In this document: positions 15,346 through 23,079 of the stretch, piece by piece
Numbering within the stretch: the first letter of the stretch is position 1
Layout: each line of letters starts with the position of its first letter
Origin: JBBSAT01 sp046351235
Lineage (GTDB): Bacteria; Myxococcota_A; Polyangia; Polyangiales; Sandaracinaceae
DNA length: 64,000 bases
Direction of reading: 5' to 3'
Assembly: GCA_046351235.1 (NCBI GenBank)
Contig: JAXLYV010000008.1
Location: 186,001-250,000, forward strand
Notes under the pieces: generated by a model
Database searches by the model: none
Told to the model about the DNA's origin: nothing
Seen by the model: only the letters and a program-made list of their open reading frames with translations
Position numbers and translations under genes: made by a program

Positions 15346-17273
15346 GCGCTCTCCGCGCCCGCCTCGCGCGAGCTCTCGCGAGGCAAGAGCTGACGCAGGT
15401 GCCAGGCGCTCGAGATCACGCGCCGCTCGGCCAGGACGAGCTCGTCCTTGAATCGGCCGAGGAGCAACGTCGGCGTGACGACGAGCGAGAGGCTCGTGAG
15501 GAACAGGAAGATCGGCGTGAGCCACGGATCGAAGCGGACCATCGGCGAGCGCAGGATCATCGCGCCGTCGCGCGTGAACTCGTAGGGCGCGGGCAGGAGG
15601 CCGACGAGCTCGGCGCCGTAGGGCACGACGATCGCCGCGAGGCCGAGCGCCACCACCCACTTGCGGGCCTCGCGCGGCGCGTCGAGCGCGAAGAACATCG
15701 CGTTCGTGACCACGAACCCCGGCACGAGGAGGAGCGGCCCGAAGATGAGGCTCAGCGTGCCGATCGTGACGACGCTCGCGACGTAGAACGAGAAGAAGGC
15801 CGCATCGCTCGTCCGGTTCGTGCGCCAGATGCCCACCGCGAGCAGGGCCGTGCCGAGCACCGCGGCGATCGAGGTGGCGCCGTAGCCCCAGTTCGTGACG
15901 CCGAACGCGACCACGAGTGGCATCGCGAGCAGCCACGTGAGCGTGCGCATCGCCGTCGAGCGCAGCACGTTCGTGCGCCGTGCGCGCGCCCGATCGGCGA
16001 GCTCGCGGGCCGCGCCCGCAGGGAGCTCCTCCGGCACCTGGGTGAGCAAGCGCTCGAGCGTGCGGAGCGCGCCGGCGTGCGTCGGGTCGAGGGCGAGCGC
16101 ACGGCCGAGCTCGCGCATCGCTTCGGCCGGCGGCGCGGCCCCCGGCTCGCCGGCATCGCGCAGGATCGCCTCGGCGTGCTCGACGTGCTCCTTGGCGAGC
16201 TCGCGCCGGCGCGCCTCGTCGCGCTCGCCGTCGAGGTAGCGCTCGAGCGCCTCGGCGAGCTCGCGCGCGCTCGCGTGGCGCTGCTCGGGCGCGAGCGAGA
16301 CGGCACGGCGGCAGATGGCCTCGAGCTCGGGCGGCACGTCCGCGCGACGCGCCCTTCCCTCGAACACCGGCGGCTGCATCGTGCTGGTGAGGCGCGCGAT
16401 CGCGTTGCCGCGGTGGAGCGGCTCGAGATAGAGGAGATCGAAGAGGATCACGCCGAGCGCGTACACGTCGGTGCGGGCGTCGAGCGCGTCGACGCGTCCC
16501 TGCGCCTGCTCGGGCGCCATGTAGCCCGGCGTGCCCATGAGCGAGCCGTGCATCGTGGCCTCGCCGTGGGTGTCGATCTCCACGCGCCCCGCCTCGCTCG
16601 CCGCCGGATCGCTCGCGCCCGAGAGCACCTTCGCGACGCCCCAGTCGAGGACGTGCACCTCACCGAACTCGCCGAGCATGATGTTCGCGGGCTTGAGATC
16701 CCGGTGCAGCACCCCGCGCGCGTGCGCGAAGTCGATCGCGAGGCAGACCGTGCGGAAAGCGTCGAGCAGGCGGCGGCGACCGAAGCGCGCGCGCATCTCG
16801 GAGTCGCCCTCGGCGAGGCCCTTCACGATCGCGTCGAGCGCATCTCCACGGACGCGCTTCATCGTGAAGTACGTGCGGCCGTCGGGAGCGACGCCGAGGT
16901 CGTGCACGGGAACCACGGCCGGGTGCTCGAGCTGCCCCTGGACGCGCGCCTCGCGCACGAAGCGCTCGATGACGGCGGCGCTCGCGCCACCTTCGCCTTC
17001 ACCCTTGATGCGCTTGAGCGCGACGTCGCGGCCGATCGTGCGATCGCGACAGAGCACGACTTCGCCCATGCCGCCCTGCCCGAGCAGGGAGCGCGCCTCG
17101 TAACGGCGATCGAAGCCGACCTCGGAGAGATCGATGCCGCCCACGTCCACCTGGCTCGGCATGGACGGGCTCGAGGCCTGCACGATCAACGTCGCCGCGA
17201 ACGCCGCACCGGAAGGCGAGTGGAGCGTGGGTGCGAGAACGTCGGGCGGAGGAGCCGGGCGCGGGTCGCTCAT
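15342..17273 (-). CDS. Ser/Thr protein kinase with C-terminal membrane domain
   Basis: Hanks-type kinase of 643 residues. The kinase domain (about 58-350) shows the Gly-rich loop GQGGMGEV (65-72), Lys87, Glu107, HRDLKPAN with Asp192 and Asn197, and DWG (Asp210) in place of DFG, a common variant in myxobacterial and planctomycete kinases. APE is present as GYMAPEQAQG. A helical, TPR-like segment (ELGRALALDPTHAGALRTLERLL) follows. The C-terminal third has about six hydrophobic segments, making it a multi-span membrane kinase with no periplasmic sensor domain such as PASTA. Its gene overlaps the SRPBCC gene by four bases, so signalling via a hydrophobic ligand is a reasonable guess. Confidence 0.93.
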   Translation of the reverse strand: MSDPRPAPPPDVLAPTLHSPSGAAFAATLIVQASSPSMPSQVDVGGIDLSEVGFDRRYEARSLLGQGGMGEVVLCRDRTIGRDVALKRIKGEGEGGASAAVIERFVREARVQGQLEHPAVVPVHDLGVAPDGRTYFTMKRVRGDALDAIVKGLAEGDSEMRARFGRRRLLDAFRTVCLAIDFAHARGVLHRDLKPANIMLGEFGEVHVLDWGVAKVLSGASDPAASEAGRVEIDTHGEATMHGSLMGTPGYMAPEQAQGRVDALDARTDVYALGVILFDLLYLEPLHRGNAIARLTSTMQPPVFEGRARRADVPPELEAICRRAVSLAPEQRHASARELAEALERYLDGERDEARRRELAKEHVEHAEAILRDAGEPGAAPPAEAMRELGRALALDPTHAGALRTLERLLTQVPEELPAGAARELADRARARRTNVLRSTAMRTLTWLLAMPLVVAFGVTNWGYGATSIAAVLGTALLAVGIWRTNRTSDAAFFSFYVASVVTIGTLSLIFGPLLLVPGFVVTNAMFFALDAPREARKWVVALGLAAIVVPYGAELVGLLPAPYEFTRDGAMILRSPMVRFDPWLTPIFLFLTSLSLVVTPTLLLGRFKDELVLAERRVISSAWHLRQLLPRESSREAGAESA

Positions 17274-17382
17274 GGCGGCGGAGCGTATCGCGAAGCGCCG
17301 CCACGTTCTCTTTCGCGACGGGCCTCGACCGCGGCCTCGGCCCGCGCTGCGCGGGGCCGTCTCGTGTTAAGCCAGCGGCGTG

Positions 17383-18693
17383 ATGCGAGACGGAGAGACC
17401 GCGCGCCTGGCCTCGCGGCTGGCCGTGCTGGGGCTGGCGCTCTGGCTCGGCTCGTGCGGCGCGGCGCGACCGACGCATCTGCGCATCGCGACCGGGCTGC
17501 GCGGCGGGACCTTTCTGCCGCTCGGCGAGACGCTCGCCCGCGGCTTCTCGCACGACGTGCGCGGCGCCACGTTCGAGGCGATCGAGAGTCCGGGCAGCGT
17601 CGCTTCGCTCGAGATGCTCGACCGCGGCGAGGCCGAGCTCGCGCTCGTCTCGAACCACGTGCCGGCCTCGAGCCACGTGCGGCTCGTCGCAGTGCTCTAC
17701 GAGGAGACGCTGCAGGTGATCGTGCGGCGCGAGACCGGCATCGCGACGCCCTTCGATCTGCGCGGGCGCCGCGTGAGCGTCGGCGCGGCGGGGAGCGGCA
17801 CCGAGAGCATCGCCGCCACCGTGCTGCATCACTTCGGCATCGCCGACGGCGATCTCGACCGGCGCAACACGACCACGACCGACGCCGCCGACCAGCTCGA
17901 GCGCGGCGAGCTCGATGCGGCGTTCTTCGTGGCCGGCATGCGCACGCCGATCGTCGACCGGCTCCTCGCGCGCGGAGACATGGCGCTGCTCTCGCTCGGC
18001 TCGCCGGGCCTCGTGGGCGGGCCGCTCGAGGGCATCCGGCTCGACGCACCTTATTTCTCCGTCGCGACGATCCCGGTGAACGCCTACGGGCGCCTGCCCA
18101 CCGAGCCCGTCGGCACGATCACCGTCCGCGCGCTGCTCGTGGCGCGCGCGAGCCTCGACGAGGAGCTCGTCTATCGCGTCACGGAGTCGCTCTTCGATCA
18201 CAAGGTGGAGCTCGCGGCCCAGCAGCAGCTCCTCGCGCATCTGACCGAGCAGTTCGATCGCGGTCTGTCGCCCTACGCGCTGCACGCGGGCGCCGACCGC
18301 TACTACCGACGCGACGATCCCTCGTTCGTGCAGCGCTACACCGACGAGATCAGCCTCTTCCTGACGCTCGCGGCCATCCTCTGGTCGGGGCTGACGGCGC
18401 TCCAGAGCTGGCGCCGCGTCAGCCGCCGCGACCGCGTCGAGGAGCGCATCGCCGAGGTGCACGCGATCGCCGCGAAGGGAGCTGCGAGCCGCGACCCCGC
18501 CGAGCGGCGCGAGGCCGTGCGGCTGCTGCGCGCCGCGCGCGATCGAGCGATCGCCGAGCTGGCGGCCGAGAAGCTCGAGCCCAACGAGTCGTTCGTCATC
18601 CTCCAGGACTACCTCGCCCGCCGGATCACCGAGCTCTCCGAAGAGCCTCGCGCGAGCGAGCCGCCCGCGGCCCCGGCCGACCGCGCCCCGTGA
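17383..18693 (+). CDS. TAXI-family TRAP solute-binding lipoprotein with C-terminal membrane helix
   Basis: Extracytoplasmic binding protein of 436 residues. The lipoprotein signal is ALWLGSC near residue 25. The TAXI fold begins IATGLRGGTFLPLGETLA (residues 33-50) and includes FDLRGRRVSVGAAGSGT, the usual ligand-loop motif. After residue about 320 a hydrophobic helix (ISLFLTLAAILWSGLTAL) re-enters the membrane, followed by a cytoplasmic charged coiled coil of about 90 residues. This layout differs from a free TRAP receptor and suggests signalling or scaffolding rather than transport alone. No TRAP permease is encoded in the window. ATG 17383 is chosen over the adjacent GTG 17380. Its stop overlaps the mutY GTG start. 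Confidence 0.85.
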   Translation: MRDGETARLASRLAVLGLALWLGSCGAARPTHLRIATGLRGGTFLPLGETLARGFSHDVRGATFEAIESPGSVASLEMLDRGEAELALVSNHVPASSHVRLVAVLYEETLQVIVRRETGIATPFDLRGRRVSVGAAGSGTESIAATVLHHFGIADGDLDRRNTTTTDAADQLERGELDAAFFVAGMRTPIVDRLLARGDMALLSLGSPGLVGGPLEGIRLDAPYFSVATIPVNAYGRLPTEPVGTITVRALLVARASLDEELVYRVTESLFDHKVELAAQQQLLAHLTEQFDRGLSPYALHAGADRYYRRDDPSFVQRYTDEISLFLTLAAILWSGLTALQSWRRVSRRDRVEERIAEVHAIAAKGAASRDPAERREAVRLLRAARDRAIAELAAEKLEPNESFVILQDYLARRITELSEEPRASEPPAAPADRAP

Positions 18694-19775
18694 CGCGCCG
18701 CGCTCAGGGCTCGCTCCGCGCACGCTTGCTCGCCTGGTACGACCGGAGCGCGCGCGACCTGCCGTGGCGCCGCACGCGCGACCCGTACGCGATCTGGGTC
18801 TCGGAGATCATGCTCCAGCAGACGCGGGTCGAGACGGTCATCCCGTATTTCGAGCGCTTCCTCGCGCGGCTGCCCACGATCGAGCGCCTCGCGCGCGCCA
18901 CCGAGGACGAAGTGCTCTCGCTCTGGAGCGGTCTCGGCTACTACCGGCGCGCGCGCCTGCTCCATCGCGGCGCCCGCATCGCGCTCGAGGAGCACGGCGG
19001 TGCGGTCCCCGAAGATCCGGTGCTGCGCGCGGCCCTGCCCGGGATCGGGCGCTACACGGCGGGCGCGATCGGCTCGATCGCCTTCGATCGCGAGGAGCCG
19101 ATCGTCGACGGCAACGTCGCGCGCGTGCTCTCGCGCGTGCACGGCATCGACACGCCGCTCGGCGCGCGACAGACCGAGGCGCGTCTGTGGCAGGAAGCCG
19201 AAGCGCTCGTCCGAGGGCCGCGGCCGGGCGCGCTGAACCAGGCGCTGATGGAGCTCGGCGCGCTCGTCTGCACGCCGCTCGTTCCACGCTGCGAAGCGTG
19301 CCCGCTCGCGAAGAGCTGCGTCGCGCGACGCGAGGGGAGCCAGAGCGCGCTGCCGGTTCCGCGAGCGAAGCGCGCGCCTCGCGCCGTGACCTGGACCGCC
19401 GTCGTCGCTTCGCCTGCCGAGGACGCGCGCGTCTGGCTCGTGCGGGGCGAGGGGACCCTCTTCGGCGGCCTCTTCGGCGTTCCCTCCATCGAGGGCGACG
19501 CGCGCGACGCCGCCTCGGAAGCGCTCGCTGCGCACGGGCTGCGCGCGAAGACGCTCGCACGGGCGGGGACGATCACCCACGTGCTGACGCATCGCGCGTT
19601 GACGGTGCAGGTGTGGGCCGCGACGGTGGACGCCGCCCGCGCGAGCGAGCGCCGGCGCCTGGTGGACGCGGAGGCGCCCGGCGAGGTCGGCGTCTCGACG
19701 CTGACGCGGAAGATCCTGCGCGCGGCGCGCGATCAAGCGGCGCGCAGCCCGCGAGCGCCGCGACCCGCGAGGTAG
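18690..19775 (+). CDS. mutY: A/G-specific adenine glycosylase MutY
   Basis: Base-excision repair glycosylase that removes adenine opposite 8-oxoguanine, 361 residues. The catalytic Glu39 is in SEIMLQQTRVETV, the helix-hairpin-helix lies in ALPGIGRYTAGAI, and catalytic Asp140 is in VDGNVARVL. The 4Fe-4S ligands are Cys194, Cys201, Cys204 and Cys210 with C-x6-C-x2-C-x5-C spacing. The C-terminal MutT-like (NUDIX-type) domain that recognises 8-oxoG begins about residue 230 (WTAVVASPAEDARVWLVRG) with TITHVLTHRALTVQVW. The GTG start overlaps the TAXI stop (GTGA). This coupling to a membrane-binding protein has no known functional logic and may simply reflect compact packing. Confidence 0.95.
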   Translation: MTRRAQGSLRARLLAWYDRSARDLPWRRTRDPYAIWVSEIMLQQTRVETVIPYFERFLARLPTIERLARATEDEVLSLWSGLGYYRRARLLHRGARIALEEHGGAVPEDPVLRAALPGIGRYTAGAIGSIAFDREEPIVDGNVARVLSRVHGIDTPLGARQTEARLWQEAEALVRGPRPGALNQALMELGALVCTPLVPRCEACPLAKSCVARREGSQSALPVPRAKRAPRAVTWTAVVASPAEDARVWLVRGEGTLFGGLFGVPSIEGDARDAASEALAAHGLRAKTLARAGTITHVLTHRALTVQVWAATVDAARASERRRLVDAEAPGEVGVSTLTRKILRAARDQAARSPRAPRPAR

Positions 19776-19845
19776 GCGAGCAGCGATGGCACGCATGGCC
19801 CGGGCCGGCTCGCCTCGGGCCGCGCGAGCGCGTAGCCTCGGAGAT

Positions 19846-20400
19846 ATGACGAGCGCCATCGCCGGCGTCGTGGTGCGGGATGCCACCCTGGAGGACGCGG
19901 AGGCGATCGCGCACGTCGAGGTGACGACCTGGCAGGCGACCTACGCGGGGCTCTTGCCGACCGAGCTGCTCGCCGGCATGTCGGTCGCGCGCGCGCACGC
20001 CCGCTGGCTGCGCGGCATCGGGATGTCCTCGCGGCCCTCGTCGACGTACGTCGTGCTCGTCGCCGAGGTCGCCGGCAGCGTGGTCGCCATCGCGAGCGGC
20101 TCGGCGCACCGCGGCTCCTCGCGCATGGCCCGGCTCGACATGCTCTACGTGCTCCCGCACTTCCAGGGCCTCGGCGCCGGCGGTGCGCTGCTCGCCGCGT
20201 TCGCGACGCGCATGAGCGACGCGGCCGTCACCGCGCTCTGGGTCGAGGTGCTCGCGAAGAACATGCCTGCCCGCGGCTTCTACAAGCGACGCGGCGCGCT
20301 CGAGCTCTCGCGCACGTGGACCTTCTTCGGCACCAAGCCCGTCGTCGTCGTCGCATACGGATGGTCTCTGCCCGACGGGATCGCGCGCATCACGCGCTGA
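19846..20400 (+). CDS. GNAT-family N-acetyltransferase
   Basis: Acetyl-CoA-dependent acetyltransferase of 184 residues. The GNAT core is clear: VRDATLEDAEAIAHVEVTTWQATYAG at the N-terminus, motif A with the acetyl-CoA loop in MLYVLPHFQGLGAGGALLAAF, and motif B in LWVEVLAKNMPARGFYKRRGAL. The substrate is not predictable. The ATG at 19846 gives the natural N-terminus, with GGAG immediately upstream; an upstream ATG at 19786 adds an Arg-rich tail. It lies 70 bp after mutY and 13 bp before the next gene on the same strand. Confidence 0.88.
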   Translation: MTSAIAGVVVRDATLEDAEAIAHVEVTTWQATYAGLLPTELLAGMSVARAHARWLRGIGMSSRPSSTYVVLVAEVAGSVVAIASGSAHRGSSRMARLDMLYVLPHFQGLGAGGALLAAFATRMSDAAVTALWVEVLAKNMPARGFYKRRGALELSRTWTFFGTKPVVVVAYGWSLPDGIARITR

Positions 20401-20413
20401 AGGAGCGCGCGTC

Positions 20414-21067
20414 GTGGAGAAGCACGTCTACGTCTGGCGGCCGCCCGAGCCCCAGATCCGCATCTTCGCCCGGGCGGGGCGCGACGCGATCGAGCGGCGC
20501 CTCGACGGCGCGGGCCTGCGCACGGTCGTCGTCCACACGACGCACGTCCCACCGCCGGCGCTCTCCCTCGTGCCCTTCCGGCGCTCGCCGATGGCGCTCG
20601 TCTCGATGCGCGGCGACGAGACCGCGCTCGCCGAAGCGGGGCGCCGGCTGGGCACGCTGCCCGGCCGAGTCGAGGGCTACGCCGTCGAAGAGAGCGTTCC
20701 GATCGCGTGCGCTCGGCCTCCGCGGGCGACGCTGGTCACGCTCTTCCGCCGCGCGCCGCGCGTCTCGACCGAGCTCTTTCTGCGGCGCTGGCACGGCGAG
20801 CACACGCCGATGACGCTCGAGATCCATCCGGTCGTCGGCTACGTGCGCAACGTGGTGCGGGCGCCGCTCGCGCCGGACGCGCCGCCCTGGGACGGCATCG
20901 TCACCGAGGACTTCGCCGAGCTCGCCGACCTCACCACGCTGCGCCTGTTCGGGCGTGGGCCGCGGGCGCTCGTCAACGTGCTGCGGATCGCACGGCACGT
21001 GCCCACGTTCCTCGATCTGTCGACGATCGAGACCTATCTGACCGAGGCCCACGCGCCTCCGCCCTGA
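20414..21067 (+). CDS. EthD-like (dimeric alpha/beta barrel) protein
   Basis: Protein of 217 residues, probably cytosolic. The C-terminal half (ATLVTLFRRAPRVSTELFLRRWHGEHTPMTLEIHPVVGYVRNVV is the stretch, about 98-143) resembles the EthD/dimeric alpha-beta barrel family, with the signature RRWHGEHTPM and an HPVVGYVRN strand. These proteins act as small monooxygenases, decarboxylases or accessory factors. The N-terminal half repeats a weaker version of the same ferredoxin-like pattern. The GTG at 20414 has AAGGAG eight bases upstream. It is 13 bp after the acetyltransferase, so an operon is likely. Confidence 0.65.
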   Translation: MEKHVYVWRPPEPQIRIFARAGRDAIERRLDGAGLRTVVVHTTHVPPPALSLVPFRRSPMALVSMRGDETALAEAGRRLGTLPGRVEGYAVEESVPIACARPPRATLVTLFRRAPRVSTELFLRRWHGEHTPMTLEIHPVVGYVRNVVRAPLAPDAPPWDGIVTEDFAELADLTTLRLFGRGPRALVNVLRIARHVPTFLDLSTIETYLTEAHAPPP

Positions 21068-21124
21068 GCGGATCGGCCCGGGCACGCTCGAAGGCGCCGC
21101 GGATCGCATGCTACCGTTCCCTCC

Positions 21125-23023
21125 ATGCGCAGTGGCCGCGCGCTCTCGCTCGCGCTCCTCTTCTCTCTGCTCGTCGCTTCGCCGCGGCTCGCCGGCGCCC
21201 AACAGCGGACGGTCACCGTCGAGCTGACACCGACGGTCCGCACGCAGCTCGCGATCTGGATCGAGAGCGCCGACGGCTCGGTGTTCCGCACGCTGCGCCT
21301 CACGGACGCCGTCGCGTACCGCGGCATCGGCAACCGCCCCGGCGCGATGCAGATGGACTCCGGCTACCACTGGCCCTACGGGCGCCGCGAGGGCGTGCTG
21401 CCGATCTGGGCACACCGCCGCTACGAGGCGAGCGGGGTCGCGTGGCGGCGCGTGATCTTCGTCGAGCGCCCCGAGGGCTACGCCTCACGCGCAGGGGACG
21501 AGTACTTCAACACGCCGGACCACTTCTTCTGTCTCTCGTTCCGCGGGCACGAGACCGTCGATGCCGTCAGCTGCGCGAGCGTGTTCAACAGCAACAAGGG
21601 CCGCTTCATGACGGAGGCGGACGCCGCGGCGTCGTATGCCGAGCCTTTCGAGGACGCGCCCGGCAGCGCGCACATGCGCACGATGACGGTCGACTCGCTC
21701 TATCCGCCGCGCGGCGACGTGACGACGCCGGTGCCCTACTGCGAGGAGTGCGCGGACCACCACCACGATCACGACGACATCTCGGCGTTCCCCGCCGAGC
21801 GCGCGCGCGTGATGCCGGACCTCGACGCCGTCACGATGGCGACGCCGCCGCGCGATCAGCTCTATTCCTACACGTTCGACGTCCCCGACGACTGGGCCGA
21901 CGGCGAGTACGTGGTCTTCGTCGAGGCCGCGACCGAGTTCGACTTCGCGCCGCCCGACTGGCAGCGCGACTCCCCGAGCGGGCCCTCGGGCGCGTGGGAC
22001 TGCTACGCGATCAGCCAAGGCGGCTGCGACTACGGCGGGCCCTACCGCGGCCAGCCCTCGGTGCTCTACCGCGTGCCGTTCACGCTCGGCGGCGGCGGCA
22101 CGAGCGACGGCGTCTACACGGCGTCGCAGCCGGCCGGCCACGGCGATCTCTACGGCCTGAGCGGCGACGTGATCCCGATGGACGGCAGCGGGATGGTCGA
22201 CGATCCCGCGGGCCACCCGGGCAGTGGCGCCGATCGCCTGCGCGCGAGCCCGGACGACGGCGTGCGCCTGCGCGTGACGGTGCCGGTCCTCGACCCCTGC
22301 CTCAGCGACGATCCGCCTCCCCAGTGCGGCATGCAGTGCACGGGCGGCGCCGAGTGCGCGACGCCGCTCCAGTGTGGCCCCGACGGCACCTGCGTCGGCC
22401 GCTGCACGATCGCGATGACGCCCGATGCGCCCACGATGGTGACGGCCCACGCGGTGGACGACGCGCGCCACTCGCACGAGTGGGCGCACGTCTCGTTCGT
22501 CGCGCCCGAGATCGCGCGCGGCCTGGTCAGCTACGAGGTGCGCGTGGGCACGGCGCCGATCGTGGACGCGGCTTCGTTCGCAGCGGCCCGGCCGGCGAGC
22601 GCGGCGACGCTCGAGGACCAGGCGCTCACGGTGCCGGTCGACGGCGCGCCCGGAGACACGGTCACCTTCGACATCGGGCACCTGCTGCCGAGCTCCACCT
22701 ACTACGTGGGCGTGCGCGCCTACGACGAGTGCCACGCAGCGGGCGCGATCGCCTCGGCCGAGCTCGAGACGACGGCGATCCACTTCACGACCGTCTCGCC
22801 CTGCTTCGTCGCGACGGCCGCGTACGGCTCGCCGCTCGATGCGCGCATCGGCGTCTTGCGCCGCGCGCGCGACCGCTACCTGATGCCGAGCGCGGTCGGG
22901 CGGGCCCTGGTCCGCGCCTACTACGAGATCGGCCCGAGCCTGGCCGACTGGGTGCGCGGCTCGGAAGAGCGGCGCGCTGCGGCGCGCTCCGTGCTCGACC
23001 CGATCGTCGCCCTCTTCGAGTGA
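21125..23023 (+). CDS. secreted protein with CFI-box C-terminal domain
   Basis: Exported protein of 632 residues. The signal peptide is LSLALLFSLLVASPRLAGAQQ (residues 7-27). A large N-terminal region of unknown fold (WIESADGSVFRTLRLTDAVAYRGIGNR onwards) contains CEECADHHHDHDD, a possible metal site. A short Cys cluster (CGMQCTGGAECATPLQCGPDGTCVGRC) follows, then a fibronectin-III-like stretch (about 440-555). The C-terminus begins PCFVATAAYGSPLDARI and continues VLRRARDRYLMPSAVGRALVRAYYEIGPSLADWV, matching the CFI-box C-terminal module (CFIATAAYG) of secreted proteins in many Deltaproteobacteria. That module's role, probably sorting or attachment, is not established. Confidence 0.85.
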   Translation: MRSGRALSLALLFSLLVASPRLAGAQQRTVTVELTPTVRTQLAIWIESADGSVFRTLRLTDAVAYRGIGNRPGAMQMDSGYHWPYGRREGVLPIWAHRRYEASGVAWRRVIFVERPEGYASRAGDEYFNTPDHFFCLSFRGHETVDAVSCASVFNSNKGRFMTEADAAASYAEPFEDAPGSAHMRTMTVDSLYPPRGDVTTPVPYCEECADHHHDHDDISAFPAERARVMPDLDAVTMATPPRDQLYSYTFDVPDDWADGEYVVFVEAATEFDFAPPDWQRDSPSGPSGAWDCYAISQGGCDYGGPYRGQPSVLYRVPFTLGGGGTSDGVYTASQPAGHGDLYGLSGDVIPMDGSGMVDDPAGHPGSGADRLRASPDDGVRLRVTVPVLDPCLSDDPPPQCGMQCTGGAECATPLQCGPDGTCVGRCTIAMTPDAPTMVTAHAVDDARHSHEWAHVSFVAPEIARGLVSYEVRVGTAPIVDAASFAAARPASAATLEDQALTVPVDGAPGDTVTFDIGHLLPSSTYYVGVRAYDECHAAGAIASAELETTAIHFTTVSPCFVATAAYGSPLDARIGVLRRARDRYLMPSAVGRALVRAYYEIGPSLADWVRGSEERRAAARSVLDPIVALFE

Positions 23024-23079
23024 CGTAGAGAGGCGTCGCGCCTTGCCCCACGGCCCCGATCGGGGGCACGCTGTCCTTC

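Noticed and set aside
15399..18689. Long plus-strand frame opposite the Ser/Thr kinase and running into mutY
   Set aside because: Only the part from 18690 has MutY motifs; the rest is antisense to the kinase or off-frame in the TAXI gene.
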